A DNA stretch of 64,000 bases from Polyangiaceae bacterium (lineage in GTDB: Bacteria; Myxococcota_A; Polyangia; Polyangiales; Polyangiaceae): positions 115,208 through 179,207 of the forward strand of contig JABSRN010000008.1 of assembly GCA_013214025.1 (NCBI GenBank), in the 5' to 3' direction. The notes under the pieces are model-generated. The model worked only from the letters and a program-made list of their open reading frames with translations. It searched no databases and was not told where the DNA came from. Of the stretch, positions 1-8,614 are shown piece after piece. The translations under genes and the position numbers were made by a program. Positions within the stretch are counted from its first letter, which is position 1, and each line of letters begins with the position of its first letter.

Positions 1-158
1 GGTACTTATCCACGGATGATTGGGAGCGTCCAAGTTCGGAGGGTTGTAGCGGAGCGCGCCGCGGAAAGGTGGAATTCTCGAGGCGATTTGCGCCGTCGCA
101 GGGCGGCGTCGCCCGTTCGTTGGTTGATTCCGAAATCGGGCGCAACTAAGAGCAAGCC
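1..158. other. upstream region, no gene seen
   Basis: Leader of the first gene. No open frame with a plausible start and no recognisable RNA or repeat. It should hold the promoter of the epimerase gene that begins at 159, but no convincing -35/-10 pair can be named. Confidence 0.3.
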
Positions 159-1139
159 ATGACCACTCTGATTATCGGCGGGACGGGCTTCATCGGGCGG
201 GCTATTGCGGATGAGCTACGCGCCCGAGATCGGTCGGCGCGTGTGATGTCGCGTTCGGTCCCCGAATCGCCTCTTGGGGACGACGTGTCCCACACAGTAG
301 GAGATGTGACCACGGGCGAGGGGCTCGCGGAGGCCCTGGTCGATTGCGACGGTCTTGTCTTCGTTGCCGGACGTGAGGATCTGCCATTGCTGCCTCCTGG
401 AGATCGAGACGGCGACGCCATGTTCGAGGCAAACGTGCGAGGCACTTCCCGCACCTTGGTAGCCGCACGAGAGGCGGGGGTTCGTCAGGCGGTGGTGATT
501 ACGTCGTGTACGGCTTACGGCATGGTTGGTGACGGTGAACGGCTCGATGGCGAAGAGCCTGTAGGCGTTATCGGATTGCGCAATCCCTACGTGTTGAGTC
601 GCGTGCAGCAGGAACTGGCGGCGCTAGAGACGGCTCGCCCCGACTTTCGCGTAACTTGTGCGGCGCCCACGGCGGTGGTGGGGGCGGGGGACGACAAGTT
701 TTTCGGTCCGCTCGTGCACGCCATTGCCCGGCGCGCCTTTCCGGTGGCTCCGCGAGGTGGCTTCAACTTCATTCCGGCCGGTGACGTGGCCGTTGGCGTC
801 GCTAACCTGCTCGGCGGCGCTGGTGTTCGCCCTCGTTACCTCTTCGCGGGCGAAAACATGACCTACAAGGCGCTGATCGAGATCGTGAGCGAGCAGCTGG
901 ATCAAGCTCCACCTCGTCGAGTAATCGAGCCGGGGCTGCTACGCGCGGCCAGTCACGGTATTACGTTGATGGGCCTCGCCACCGGTCGCACCCTCGGCAT
1001 GACTGCAGCCAATATCAGCGACCGCTTGAACCGGCATGTCTACTACGATCCGCGCTTGGCAGTGACTGAGCTAGATTTGCCTCAGTCGCCGGTGCGTGAA
1101 GCGATTGCCGAGGCGGTTCGTTCGATGCAACTGACGTAA
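159..1139 (+). CDS. NAD(P)-dependent epimerase/dehydratase family protein
   Basis: 326 aa extended-SDR protein. The N-terminal Rossmann motif GGTGFIG lies at residues 7-13, followed by a long substrate-binding half. The usual catalytic Tyr-x3-Lys reads Y144-V-L-S-R148, so Lys is replaced by Arg, which leaves catalytic competence open. Family members act on nucleotide sugars, steroids or quinone-binding subunits; the sequence does not allow a choice. The start ATG follows a weak purine stretch (AAGAGCAAG). It is convergent with the nucleotidyltransferase at 1171-1911, with only about 30 bp between the two stops. Confidence 0.85.
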   Translation: MTTLIIGGTGFIGRAIADELRARDRSARVMSRSVPESPLGDDVSHTVGDVTTGEGLAEALVDCDGLVFVAGREDLPLLPPGDRDGDAMFEANVRGTSRTLVAAREAGVRQAVVITSCTAYGMVGDGERLDGEEPVGVIGLRNPYVLSRVQQELAALETARPDFRVTCAAPTAVVGAGDDKFFGPLVHAIARRAFPVAPRGGFNFIPAGDVAVGVANLLGGAGVRPRYLFAGENMTYKALIEIVSEQLDQAPPRRVIEPGLLRAASHGITLMGLATGRTLGMTAANISDRLNRHVYYDPRLAVTELDLPQSPVREAIAEAVRSMQLT

Positions 1140-1170
1140 TGACGGCGCGACGCAGGCCGAAGTGTTCTCG

Positions 1171-1911
1171 TTAGCGGTCGACAGTGAAAGTCGTGAGATC
1201 TCGTTCGGCCTCGGCCAGAGCTTCTGGCGTGTCGACGTCTATCCAACGGGCATCGCCGACGTCGACGGTGTGAAACATGTCTCGACTCGCCAGTAACTTT
1301 ACGCCTTCGGACAGGGAGCAGTCGCCGTGTTCTCGGTCTAGGGCTTGGAGCTCAGTGATCAGGCTCGGTCCGATGCGAAACACTCCTGTGTCGAGGGCGT
1401 CGTAGTTCTCAAGCTGCTTGTTGATATCGTCGATGTGTCCGTCGCGGATCTTGACCTTGGTAGCATCGTCAATATCCGAGCAGAGATCGATCTTGTAGTC
1501 GACGGCGAGCGCGCAATGTCCGTCCGCGAACTCCGGCGCTAGTAGCCGTTTCACCAACACCGGCGGGTACAAGTGGTCACTCATGGTCAGCACGCAGTCG
1601 CGGGTGATGAACTCGGCGGCTGCGATCAGGCTCACGCCGTTCTTGTCTCGGTAGCGAGTATTTTCAACGAAGCGGATGTCGAGACCGAGGGAGCTTTGGG
1701 TCAGGCTGTCGCGGATCTGCCCGCCCTCGTAACCGACGATGATCGCCACCTCCGATATTCCGGCGGCTTTCAATGTACCCAGGACGCGGCGCAGTAGCGG
1801 AATCCCGGCCACGGGGCAGAGTGGTTTCGGAAGATGAGCGGACGACTCGCGAAGGCGCGAGCCCATGCCTGCGGCCAGTACGACAGCTTGTGTGATCGGT
1901 GTGGAGGACAT
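1171..1911 (-). CDS. MobA-like/sugar-phosphate nucleotidyltransferase
   Basis: 246 aa NTP-transferase fold. The signature VVLAAGMGSRLR is followed by PKPLCPVAGIPLL, giving the nucleotide-binding loop and the conserved Lys, and a Mg-binding Asp is probable in the LTMSDHL segment. The family joins a sugar or alcohol phosphate to a nucleotide (for example CTP:inositol-1-phosphate or glucose-1-phosphate transferases); the substrate cannot be read. An in-frame start 29 codons upstream (1998) exists, but the conserved fold begins at MSSTPITQ, so 1911 is preferred. Confidence 0.85.
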   Translation of the reverse strand: MSSTPITQAVVLAAGMGSRLRESSAHLPKPLCPVAGIPLLRRVLGTLKAAGISEVAIIVGYEGGQIRDSLTQSSLGLDIRFVENTRYRDKNGVSLIAAAEFITRDCVLTMSDHLYPPVLVKRLLAPEFADGHCALAVDYKIDLCSDIDDATKVKIRDGHIDDINKQLENYDALDTGVFRIGPSLITELQALDREHGDCSLSEGVKLLASRDMFHTVDVGDARWIDVDTPEALAEAERDLTTFTVDR

Positions 1912-2192
1912 TTGTAGCCGCGCCCTAGCAGCGGGGCCGAGCATCCGCGAGCCCAATCGCCGAACGGGCTGGGCGCGGGTCGGGACGGGTAGCCCCACGA
2001 ATCTCGACGTTGCGCGTGAGCGGCGGCCCGTCAGCCAGAACCGAGCGTCTACCGTTGAGGCGCGATTTCCCTAATAGATATCAGTGTTTTACCAGCGCGA
2101 GCACCGCGGCCTCGCGCCGCTCGCCTCCAAGGGGGTTCTACGCTAGATGCGTGCTGACGGTCCGTCAGATAGCGGGGGATTGTCGGCGCGTT

Positions 2193-3398
2193 ATGGCATC
2201 AGCCCCCTCGAAACCCACAGGACCGCTCGCAGGTGTTCGGGTCCTAGATCTGACGACCATGGTGTCGGGTCCGTTGGCGACTTCGATGATGGCGGATCAG
2301 GGAGCTACGGTCATGAAGCTGGAGCCTCCCGGGCTCGGCGACATGATGCGCCACATTGGCGTCACCCGTGCGGGAACGTCGGCGATATTTCACACCATCA
2401 ATCGGAACAAACAAAGCCTCGCGGTGAACCTCCAGAAACCCGGCGGCCGGGACACCATCCTGAAGATGGTTCCGCAATGCGACGTGTTCGTGCAGAACCT
2501 TCATCCTGGAGCCGTGGAAAAGCTCGGCCTAGACGCCGACAGCTTACTCAAGATCAACCCCGAGTTGATTTACGTCTCCATCTCCGGGTTCGGAGGCAAG
2601 GGGCCCTATGCCGATTACCCGGCCTACGACATCGTCATTCAGGCGCTCAGCGGCGTGGCGGTCTTGCAAGCGGGTCCCGAACGCGACGATCCCGAACTCG
2701 TCAACACTATCTTTTGCGATAAGATCACGGCCGTCCATGCGGCCCAAGCCATTTGCGCCGCGCTCTATGCCCGAGAGAAGGGGCGCGGGGGCCAACACAT
2801 TGAGTTGTCGCTGTTCGACGCGACGATATCGTTTATTTGGCCGGATGGCATGGACCAGCTGACCTACCTAGGGGATGGCGCGAGCAAGCCTTCATCGTAC
2901 TGGGCGCTGATCGGCATCAACAAGACGCGCGATGGCTACATGACCATGTTGCCGCTCAAAGATCCGGAGTTTCAGGGACTGTGCCGTGCCCTCGGACACA
3001 CCGAAATTGCTGAAGACGCTCGTTTTTCCGAGATCCGTAGCCGAGCTGACAATGCACTGGAGCTGCGCGATTTGCTGAAGCCCCTGCTGGCGCTGCAGCC
3101 CTCAGAGAGCTTCCTCGAACGCTTGCGTGCCGAAAAGGTACCCTGCGCCCGGGTGGTATCTCCGGACGAGCTTCCGGATGACCCGCAGGTTCGTGCGATC
3201 GAGCTTCTGCAGGAATTGACCACGACAAATAGCGGAAAACTCCGGACAACCCGCCCAGTTAGCCAGTTCGGTGGTACACCGGCGCAGCTTCGCAGTGCCG
3301 GCCCCGGCCTCGGCGAGCACACTCAACAGATTCTCGAGGCCATGGGTGTCTCGACTGAAGACATCAAGACCCTTCGAGCTGAGGGAGCGATCGCGTGA
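2193..3398 (+). CDS. class III (CaiB/BaiF) CoA-transferase
   Basis: 401 aa, normal family length. Begins GPLAGVRVLDLTTMVSGP and has the typical GADVxKxExPxxGD-like stretch (QGATVMKLEPPGLGD). The catalytic Asp is D146 in AYDIVIQALSG, which forms the aspartyl-CoA mixed anhydride. It moves CoA between carboxylic acids. The start at 2193 is chosen because it follows a GGGGGA ribosome site and precedes the conserved N-terminus; a longer frame from 2010 has no family-like sequence. It is followed after 39 bp by an SDR gene, and a terminator after that gene suggests a two-gene unit. Confidence 0.9.
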   Translation: MASAPSKPTGPLAGVRVLDLTTMVSGPLATSMMADQGATVMKLEPPGLGDMMRHIGVTRAGTSAIFHTINRNKQSLAVNLQKPGGRDTILKMVPQCDVFVQNLHPGAVEKLGLDADSLLKINPELIYVSISGFGGKGPYADYPAYDIVIQALSGVAVLQAGPERDDPELVNTIFCDKITAVHAAQAICAALYAREKGRGGQHIELSLFDATISFIWPDGMDQLTYLGDGASKPSSYWALIGINKTRDGYMTMLPLKDPEFQGLCRALGHTEIAEDARFSEIRSRADNALELRDLLKPLLALQPSESFLERLRAEKVPCARVVSPDELPDDPQVRAIELLQELTTTNSGKLRTTRPVSQFGGTPAQLRSAGPGLGEHTQQILEAMGVSTEDIKTLRAEGAIA

Positions 3399-3437
3399 GC
3401 GGGCGACTCGGCCGAAGACGATAAGGAAACAAGACAA

Positions 3438-4337
3438 ATGAGCGCAATTCTAGAAGGTAAAGCAGCAGTCGTTACAGGTGGTGGTCGAGGTATTGGCAAG
3501 GGTCATTGTTTGCAGCTTGCCAAGAACGGCGCGATGGTCGTGGTCAACGATATTGACCTCGAAGAAGCTGAAAAGGTCGTTGCCGAGATCAAAGAGCTGG
3601 GGGCGAAGGCCACCGCCTGCAAAGCCGACATCACGAGCATCGAAGGAGCCGAGACCCTTGTCGCTCACTGTGTCAAAGAGTTTGGCAAGATCGACATCAT
3701 GGTGAACAACGCGGGCATCGCGAAGGACCGCACCTTCATGAAGATGACCATCGACGAGTTCGACGCGGTCATGAACGTGCACGTGCGCGGTACCTTTTGT
3801 TGCGCGCAAGCTGCCGCCAAAAGCATGAAGGAGACTGGTACCGAAGGTGTCATCATCAACACTGCCAGTGCTGCCCAGTTCGGCAACTTCGGTCAGACCA
3901 ACTATTCGGCAGCTAAGGGTGCCATCACGTCAATGACCTTCACCATGGCGATGGAGCTGTCTCGGTACGGTATTCGCGTCAACGCGGTCTCGCCGGCCGG
4001 AACGACGCGCATGAGCGATACCTTCAAGGGCGCCGATGGCAAGCTGCACAAGATGCCCTTCATCGATCCCGAGCTTAACGGCCCCATGCTGGCCTACATC
4101 TGTAGCGACGAAGGCAAGTACATCACCGGACAGGTCTTCGGCATCGGAGCCAACCGCGTCTGGCTGCTCGACCATCCGAAATACAGCGTCGGCATGCTGA
4201 AAGACGGCGGCTGGAGTCTCGAAGACATCAAAAAGAACTTCAAGAAAGCCATCGGCAACCGTCTGGAGTCCTTGGGCATCCAGAAGGCTCCGTACCCCTA
4301 CTACGATGGCGTCAAGGCCAAGCCCAAGAAGAGCTGA
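3438..4337 (+). CDS. short-chain dehydrogenase (3-hydroxyacyl-CoA type SDR)
   Basis: 299 aa classical SDR with a C-terminal extension. Shows the cofactor loop GGGRGIGKG, the NNAG motif, the catalytic Ser region NTASAAQFG and the active-site Tyr-x3-Lys (NYSAAKGA). The pattern and length resemble the dehydrogenase half of peroxisomal multifunctional enzyme 2/Fox2, so oxidation of a 3-hydroxyacyl-CoA is likely; the exact substrate is inferred only from neighbours. It sits 39 bp after the CoA-transferase gene and is closed by a hairpin terminator at 4353-4385. AAGGAAAC precedes the ATG. Confidence 0.9.
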   Translation: MSAILEGKAAVVTGGGRGIGKGHCLQLAKNGAMVVVNDIDLEEAEKVVAEIKELGAKATACKADITSIEGAETLVAHCVKEFGKIDIMVNNAGIAKDRTFMKMTIDEFDAVMNVHVRGTFCCAQAAAKSMKETGTEGVIINTASAAQFGNFGQTNYSAAKGAITSMTFTMAMELSRYGIRVNAVSPAGTTRMSDTFKGADGKLHKMPFIDPELNGPMLAYICSDEGKYITGQVFGIGANRVWLLDHPKYSVGMLKDGGWSLEDIKKNFKKAIGNRLESLGIQKAPYPYYDGVKAKPKKS

Positions 4338-4352
4338 GCCGACCGTGGAGAC

Positions 4353-4385
4353 ACGCGCTCAAGCTTCAGGCTTGAGTCGCGTTTT
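4353..4385 (+). terminator. rho-independent terminator after the SDR gene
   Basis: ACGCG plus CTCAAGC (4353-4364) pairs across a 5-base loop with GCTTGAG and CGCGT (4370-4382), with one unpaired T at 4377, and runs into TTTT. It lies 16 bp after the SDR stop and separates the CoA-transferase/SDR pair from the synthase-like/dehydrogenase pair. Confidence 0.75.
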
Positions 4386-4469
4386 CTGTTCCCCCTGTCC
4401 GAGCCTCGACGATGACTCGGTCTTGCCCTAAATAGGGCACCCCGCAAAAGAACTGCACTTGAGGAAACG

Positions 4470-5897
4470 ATGACTGGAATTACCGCATTCGGCGCTTACA
4501 TCCCCCCGACCCGACTCTCACTCTCCGCTCTCGGTGGCGGGCGTCCCAAAGAAGGACCCGAGAAAGCCGTTGCTGCTTTCGATGAAGATAGCATCACGAT
4601 GGGGATGGCAGCCGCGGCGGATTGCCTGCGCGGCGGCGACCGGGCCGCTGTGGACGCGATCTATTTCGCTTCCACCACGAGTCCCTACGCGGAGAAACAA
4701 GCCGCCGGTATCGTCGCCAAGGCGTTGGGTCTCCGGCGAGATGTTGTGACCACAGACTTTGCCGGTTCGCTGCGGGCGGGCACGAACGCCTTGCGCGCCG
4801 CGAACGATGCGGTCAAGGCCGGGAGCGTCAAGAGCGTGTTGGTCGTCATGGCCGATTGTCGCTTAGCAGCACCCCGATCTCCCGCCGAGCGAAATCTCGG
4901 TGATGCCGCAGCCGCTTTCCTCATCGGTAGCGATGGTGTCATCGCCAGGCTGGGTGCGAGCAGTGCGGTGAACGAAGAGATGTTCGACATCTGGCGCGGA
5001 GAAGACGACCAGTTTCTCAAGGAGTGGGAAGGCCGCTTCGTGGTTGACCACGGGTACAAGGCTGCCGTTGTCGAAGCCACTGGAGCCCTATTCGCTAAAG
5101 CCGACAAGAAGCCCGCAGATTTCGCCAAGGTGGCCGCCTACGCAATCGACGCGCGCAGCCATGGCGCCGCCATGAAAAAGCTCGGCTTCAATCCCGAGCA
5201 GGTCCAAAGCCCGCTCTTCGGCAAGGTCGGCAACACGGGAGCGGCAGCCGTGGGTCTGCAACTCGCCGCCGCATTGGAAAGCGCGAAATCCGGCGAGAGC
5301 CTGCTGGTCATCAGCTACGGCAACGGCGCTGATAGCCTGGTTATCGATGTTACCGGCGACACCGCCAAAGCAGCTCGTCGAGGAGTGAGCGGGCACCTCG
5401 TCCGACGCCGTGCCGTCAAGAGCTACGATGCCTACCTCGCGTCGCGCAACTTTCACGTGGGCGGCTCGGACGCCAAGGGCGGAGCGGGCCTCGCGGCGAC
5501 CGTCCAGTACCGATTCCGCGACAATGACATCGGCTTTCAAGGCCACAAGTGCCAAGGCTGCGGCACGGTGCATTTCCCCAAGCAGCGCGTCTGTTACAAC
5601 TGCTTCAAGAAGGACAACTTCGAGATGGTCAGCTTGAACGACCAGCGCGGCACCGTGAAGAGCTACACTTTCGATTCCTTCTTCCCGACACCGGAGAAAC
5701 CCATGGTGGTGTGCATGACCGAGGTGCTCGGTGCGCGCATCTACGTTCAGGTCGCGGACATTTTGCCCGACGAAGTGAAGTTGGAGATGCCGGTGGAGTA
5801 CATCTTCCGCCGTATTCACCAGGCCGGCGGTCGCCCGAACTACTACTGGAAGTGCACCCCGCTGCGAGATGCGGACGGCGCTATCCTGGCAGCCTAG
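4470..5897 (+). CDS. HMG-CoA synthase-like (thiolase-fold) protein fused to a DUF35 Zn-ribbon/OB domain
   Basis: 475 aa. Residues 1-300 look like the thiolase-superfamily HMG-CoA synthase/KAS III fold. Residues about 345-475 are a DUF35 unit with a rubredoxin-like knuckle (C361-x2-C364-x10-C375-x2-C378) and an OB fold. In archaeal systems these are separate partners, with the DUF35 protein binding the acyl-CoA; here they are one chain. Aligned by eye to archaeal HMG-CoA synthase, the catalytic Glu, Cys and His positions appear as T69, L101 and D227, so ordinary HMG-CoA synthase chemistry is doubtful. An acyl-CoA dehydrogenase follows after 8 bp. TGAGGAAACG precedes the ATG. Confidence 0.85.
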   Translation: MTGITAFGAYIPPTRLSLSALGGGRPKEGPEKAVAAFDEDSITMGMAAAADCLRGGDRAAVDAIYFASTTSPYAEKQAAGIVAKALGLRRDVVTTDFAGSLRAGTNALRAANDAVKAGSVKSVLVVMADCRLAAPRSPAERNLGDAAAAFLIGSDGVIARLGASSAVNEEMFDIWRGEDDQFLKEWEGRFVVDHGYKAAVVEATGALFAKADKKPADFAKVAAYAIDARSHGAAMKKLGFNPEQVQSPLFGKVGNTGAAAVGLQLAAALESAKSGESLLVISYGNGADSLVIDVTGDTAKAARRGVSGHLVRRRAVKSYDAYLASRNFHVGGSDAKGGAGLAATVQYRFRDNDIGFQGHKCQGCGTVHFPKQRVCYNCFKKDNFEMVSLNDQRGTVKSYTFDSFFPTPEKPMVVCMTEVLGARIYVQVADILPDEVKLEMPVEYIFRRIHQAGGRPNYYWKCTPLRDADGAILAA

Positions 5898-5905
5898 GAC
5901 TGTCC

Positions 5906-7078
5906 ATGGATCTCCGAGACTCCCCCGAAGAAGCGGCCTTTCGAGCCGAAGTTCGTCAATGGCTCCAGGACAACCTCCCGGAAGGATGGGGGACTCCCGC
6001 TTTCAAGGAGCCGGAGGATCCTGAGGAGCACGTCAAGTTCCTCAAGGAGTGGCAGGGCAAGCTCGCGAGTGGCGGCTGGGCCGGCATCAACTGGCCGAAG
6101 GAGTACGGCGGCCGAGCGGTCACCGTGCTTCAGAAGATCATTTTTGAAGAAGAGTATGAGGCGGCCTACGGCCCCGACATGATCCACCTAGCTGTGGGTC
6201 TGGACCTCGTGGGGCCCGTATTGATTACGGCTGGCGAACAATGGCAGAAGGAACGCTTTGTCGGACCTTGCCTAAAAGGTGAAGAGATCTGGTGTCAGGG
6301 ATTCAGTGAACCCGGCGCGGGCTCGGATCTCGCGGCTCTTCAGACACGGGGTGAGATCGACGGAGACGAGCTGGTCATCAACGGACAAAAGATCTGGACG
6401 AGTTTCGCGCATCATGCAGATTTTTGCATTCTCGTCGTCCGCACGAATACAGAGGTGAAGAAACACAAGGGACTGACCTTCGTTATCGTCGACATGAAGT
6501 CCCCGGGCATCGAGATCCGCCCTCTAGTGGAGATGACGGGTCATCAGTGGTTCAACGAGGTGTTCTTCGAGAATGTGCGCGTCCCGCTCAAAAACGTAGT
6601 CGGTGGAATCGACAAGGGCTGGGGCGTTGTCATGGAGACCCTCAACGTCGAACGCTCGTCGGCATCCCAGCACAGCAAGCTGGACGCTCAGATCGCTCGC
6701 CTCATCAAGACGGCTAAGGCCCAAGGTATCGATAAAGATCCCTTGTTCCGCCAGGAGTTGGCGCGCACCGTGACGGATTCGATGGTGCTCAAGATGACCG
6801 CCTACCGGAACGCCAGCGCCTTCATCAAAAGCGGCGAGTCGGGCCCCGAGGGATCCATCATCAAGCTATTTTGGGCCGACGTAGATCAGCGATTCAAGAA
6901 CCAGATTGTGAATGCGATGGGTCCTGCGGGCTTGGCGCTGGAAGGCGACCCCGCAGCGGCTGACCAGGGCTATTGGCAGCACCAGTTGCTCTGGAGCAAG
7001 GCCTCTTCGATCTATGCTGGGACCTCCGAGATCCAGCGCAACATCATCGCCACCCGCGTGCTCGGGTTGCCGCGCTAG
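5906..7078 (+). CDS. acyl-CoA dehydrogenase
   Basis: 390 aa flavoprotein of the ACAD family, normal length. The conserved FSEPGAGSDLA flavin/substrate motif and a C-terminal GTSEIQRNIIA tail are clear. The residue that is the catalytic Glu in medium-chain enzymes (Y-E-G-T) is Ala here (A371 in YAGTSEIQ), so the base must lie elsewhere, as in isovaleryl-CoA dehydrogenase-like enzymes, or on a partner. The start at 5906 lies 8 bp after the preceding stop; the open frame extends upstream, but only as overlap with the synthase gene. It probably introduces a double bond into the acyl-CoA handled by this cluster. Confidence 0.9.
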   Translation: MDLRDSPEEAAFRAEVRQWLQDNLPEGWGTPAFKEPEDPEEHVKFLKEWQGKLASGGWAGINWPKEYGGRAVTVLQKIIFEEEYEAAYGPDMIHLAVGLDLVGPVLITAGEQWQKERFVGPCLKGEEIWCQGFSEPGAGSDLAALQTRGEIDGDELVINGQKIWTSFAHHADFCILVVRTNTEVKKHKGLTFVIVDMKSPGIEIRPLVEMTGHQWFNEVFFENVRVPLKNVVGGIDKGWGVVMETLNVERSSASQHSKLDAQIARLIKTAKAQGIDKDPLFRQELARTVTDSMVLKMTAYRNASAFIKSGESGPEGSIIKLFWADVDQRFKNQIVNAMGPAGLALEGDPAAADQGYWQHQLLWSKASSIYAGTSEIQRNIIATRVLGLPR

Positions 7079-7274
7079 GCGCACAAAGTCGCACCGGGAA
7101 TGGGGCTACAGGCCCCCGATGTGTAGTCCAGTCGCGTTTCATATTTCGTGCCCTGGGCGATATCGGGAATGCACCGAATTGGGACCCAACGCTGTTTCTC
7201 TGCGGAAAACCACCGGCCGGCGGAATGCTCAGCTTTTCTGAGACGGAATCGCCGCGTTACCGCCACTCATCGGT

Positions 7275-8366
7275 ATGGGGTCTTCGTCGCGCTTTCTCAC
7301 GGGTCACCGACTCGCGGACCACCAGGTGCTGCATCACATCAGTTCGGGCGGCATGGGCGACGTCTGTGTCGCCCGAAAAATCGGTCGTCGCGGGCGCTCG
7401 AGTCTGGTCGCGCTGAAGATCCCCCATCCGCATCTGGCGAGCGATCCACGCTACGTCAGCATGTTGTTGGACGAAGCCGCCGTGACGCGACGAAGTGATC
7501 ACCCCAACGTGGTGAAGACTCTCGGTTTTCGAACCGACGCCCGCCACGGTTTTCATATTGTGATGGAGCATGTGGAGGGGGTCAGCCTAGGGGCCCTGCT
7601 GAGCCACGCTCGCAAGTCGAGGCGCGAGCTGCCGGCGCCGGTCTGTCTTCGCATCCTGCGGGATGTGCTCAGTGGTTTGGCCGCTGCTCACGCGGCGACC
7701 GGCGAAGACGGCAAGCCTCTCTCGCTGGTGCACCGGGATGTGTGTCCCAGCAATATTCACGTTGGCAGCGATGGTCGAACGCGCTTGTTGGACTTCGGCA
7801 TCGCTGACGCGAAGGGGCGACGCTGCGATTCTCGGGAAGGCTTCGTACTGGGCAAGCTGAGCTATATGGCGCCGGAGCGCGTCTTCAGCAAAGGGGCGGA
7901 CTCCCGCATGGACCTGTTCAGTTGTGGGGCTGTGCTTAGGGAAAGCTTCAGCGGAGAACGACTCTTCAGTGGCACTGATGTTGACCGAATTGGTGAGGAA
8001 TTGGGGGCGTCCCCGCAGCGGATAGCACAGCTGAGTGGGCCTCTGCGTCCTCTGGTCGGTCTCTTGCGGATTGCCGTGTCAGTGGAGCCGGAGCATCGCT
8101 TCCAGTCCGCTGCAGAATTTATCGCGGGCATCGACGAGATCGCACCGCAGGTGGGCGGAGTGGCGACGCATCATGAGGTGGCCGACACAGTGGACGCGAT
8201 CGCGGGGGATCGGCTTCGTGCAGACTTGGCGCGCATTTCGGCATCTGTTCGTCGACTCGACACTCTGCGGCGCTCGCCCAAGAGTAGTCCCATCGCATCC
8301 ATCTGGGCGACCCCGGGCGGACGCAGGCGACCTGATGGCGGGCACTCTTATAGCAACGGCGCGTAG
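7275..8366 (+). CDS. eukaryotic-type serine/threonine protein kinase
   Basis: 363 aa soluble kinase. A degenerate Gly loop (SSGGMGDV), K48 in VALK, the catalytic loop H153-R-D-V-C-P-S-N, D173-F-G and A199-P-E are all present, so it should be active. After residue about 290 comes a short tail with a predicted helix and no membrane segment or extracellular sensor, unlike PASTA-type kinases. Such kinases are numerous in Myxococcota. No partner phosphatase or forkhead protein is adjacent. A 196-bp gap precedes it and no operon is evident. Confidence 0.88.
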   Translation: MGSSSRFLTGHRLADHQVLHHISSGGMGDVCVARKIGRRGRSSLVALKIPHPHLASDPRYVSMLLDEAAVTRRSDHPNVVKTLGFRTDARHGFHIVMEHVEGVSLGALLSHARKSRRELPAPVCLRILRDVLSGLAAAHAATGEDGKPLSLVHRDVCPSNIHVGSDGRTRLLDFGIADAKGRRCDSREGFVLGKLSYMAPERVFSKGADSRMDLFSCGAVLRESFSGERLFSGTDVDRIGEELGASPQRIAQLSGPLRPLVGLLRIAVSVEPEHRFQSAAEFIAGIDEIAPQVGGVATHHEVADTVDAIAGDRLRADLARISASVRRLDTLRRSPKSSPIASIWATPGGRRRPDGGHSYSNGA

Positions 8367-8614
8367 CCATCCCGGATTGGCGGCGCTACGGGCAGCCGTT
8401 CATTGGTGACAATGCGGCCATCTAAGCGATGACAGCTGATGCCGTGGCATGGGCCCACGCGCGCCGCCGAGTTTCGGGACAGCAACCGCAAGTCATCGAT
8501 TCACATTATGTTCCTCCGTGGCCGGCAGCCGTTGGCGTCTAGAGTTTGTAAATCTACCTTCGTCGATCTGAACGCCGGTCGACATCCCTGGGGGGCGGCA
8601 CTGGTTTCCCGTCC

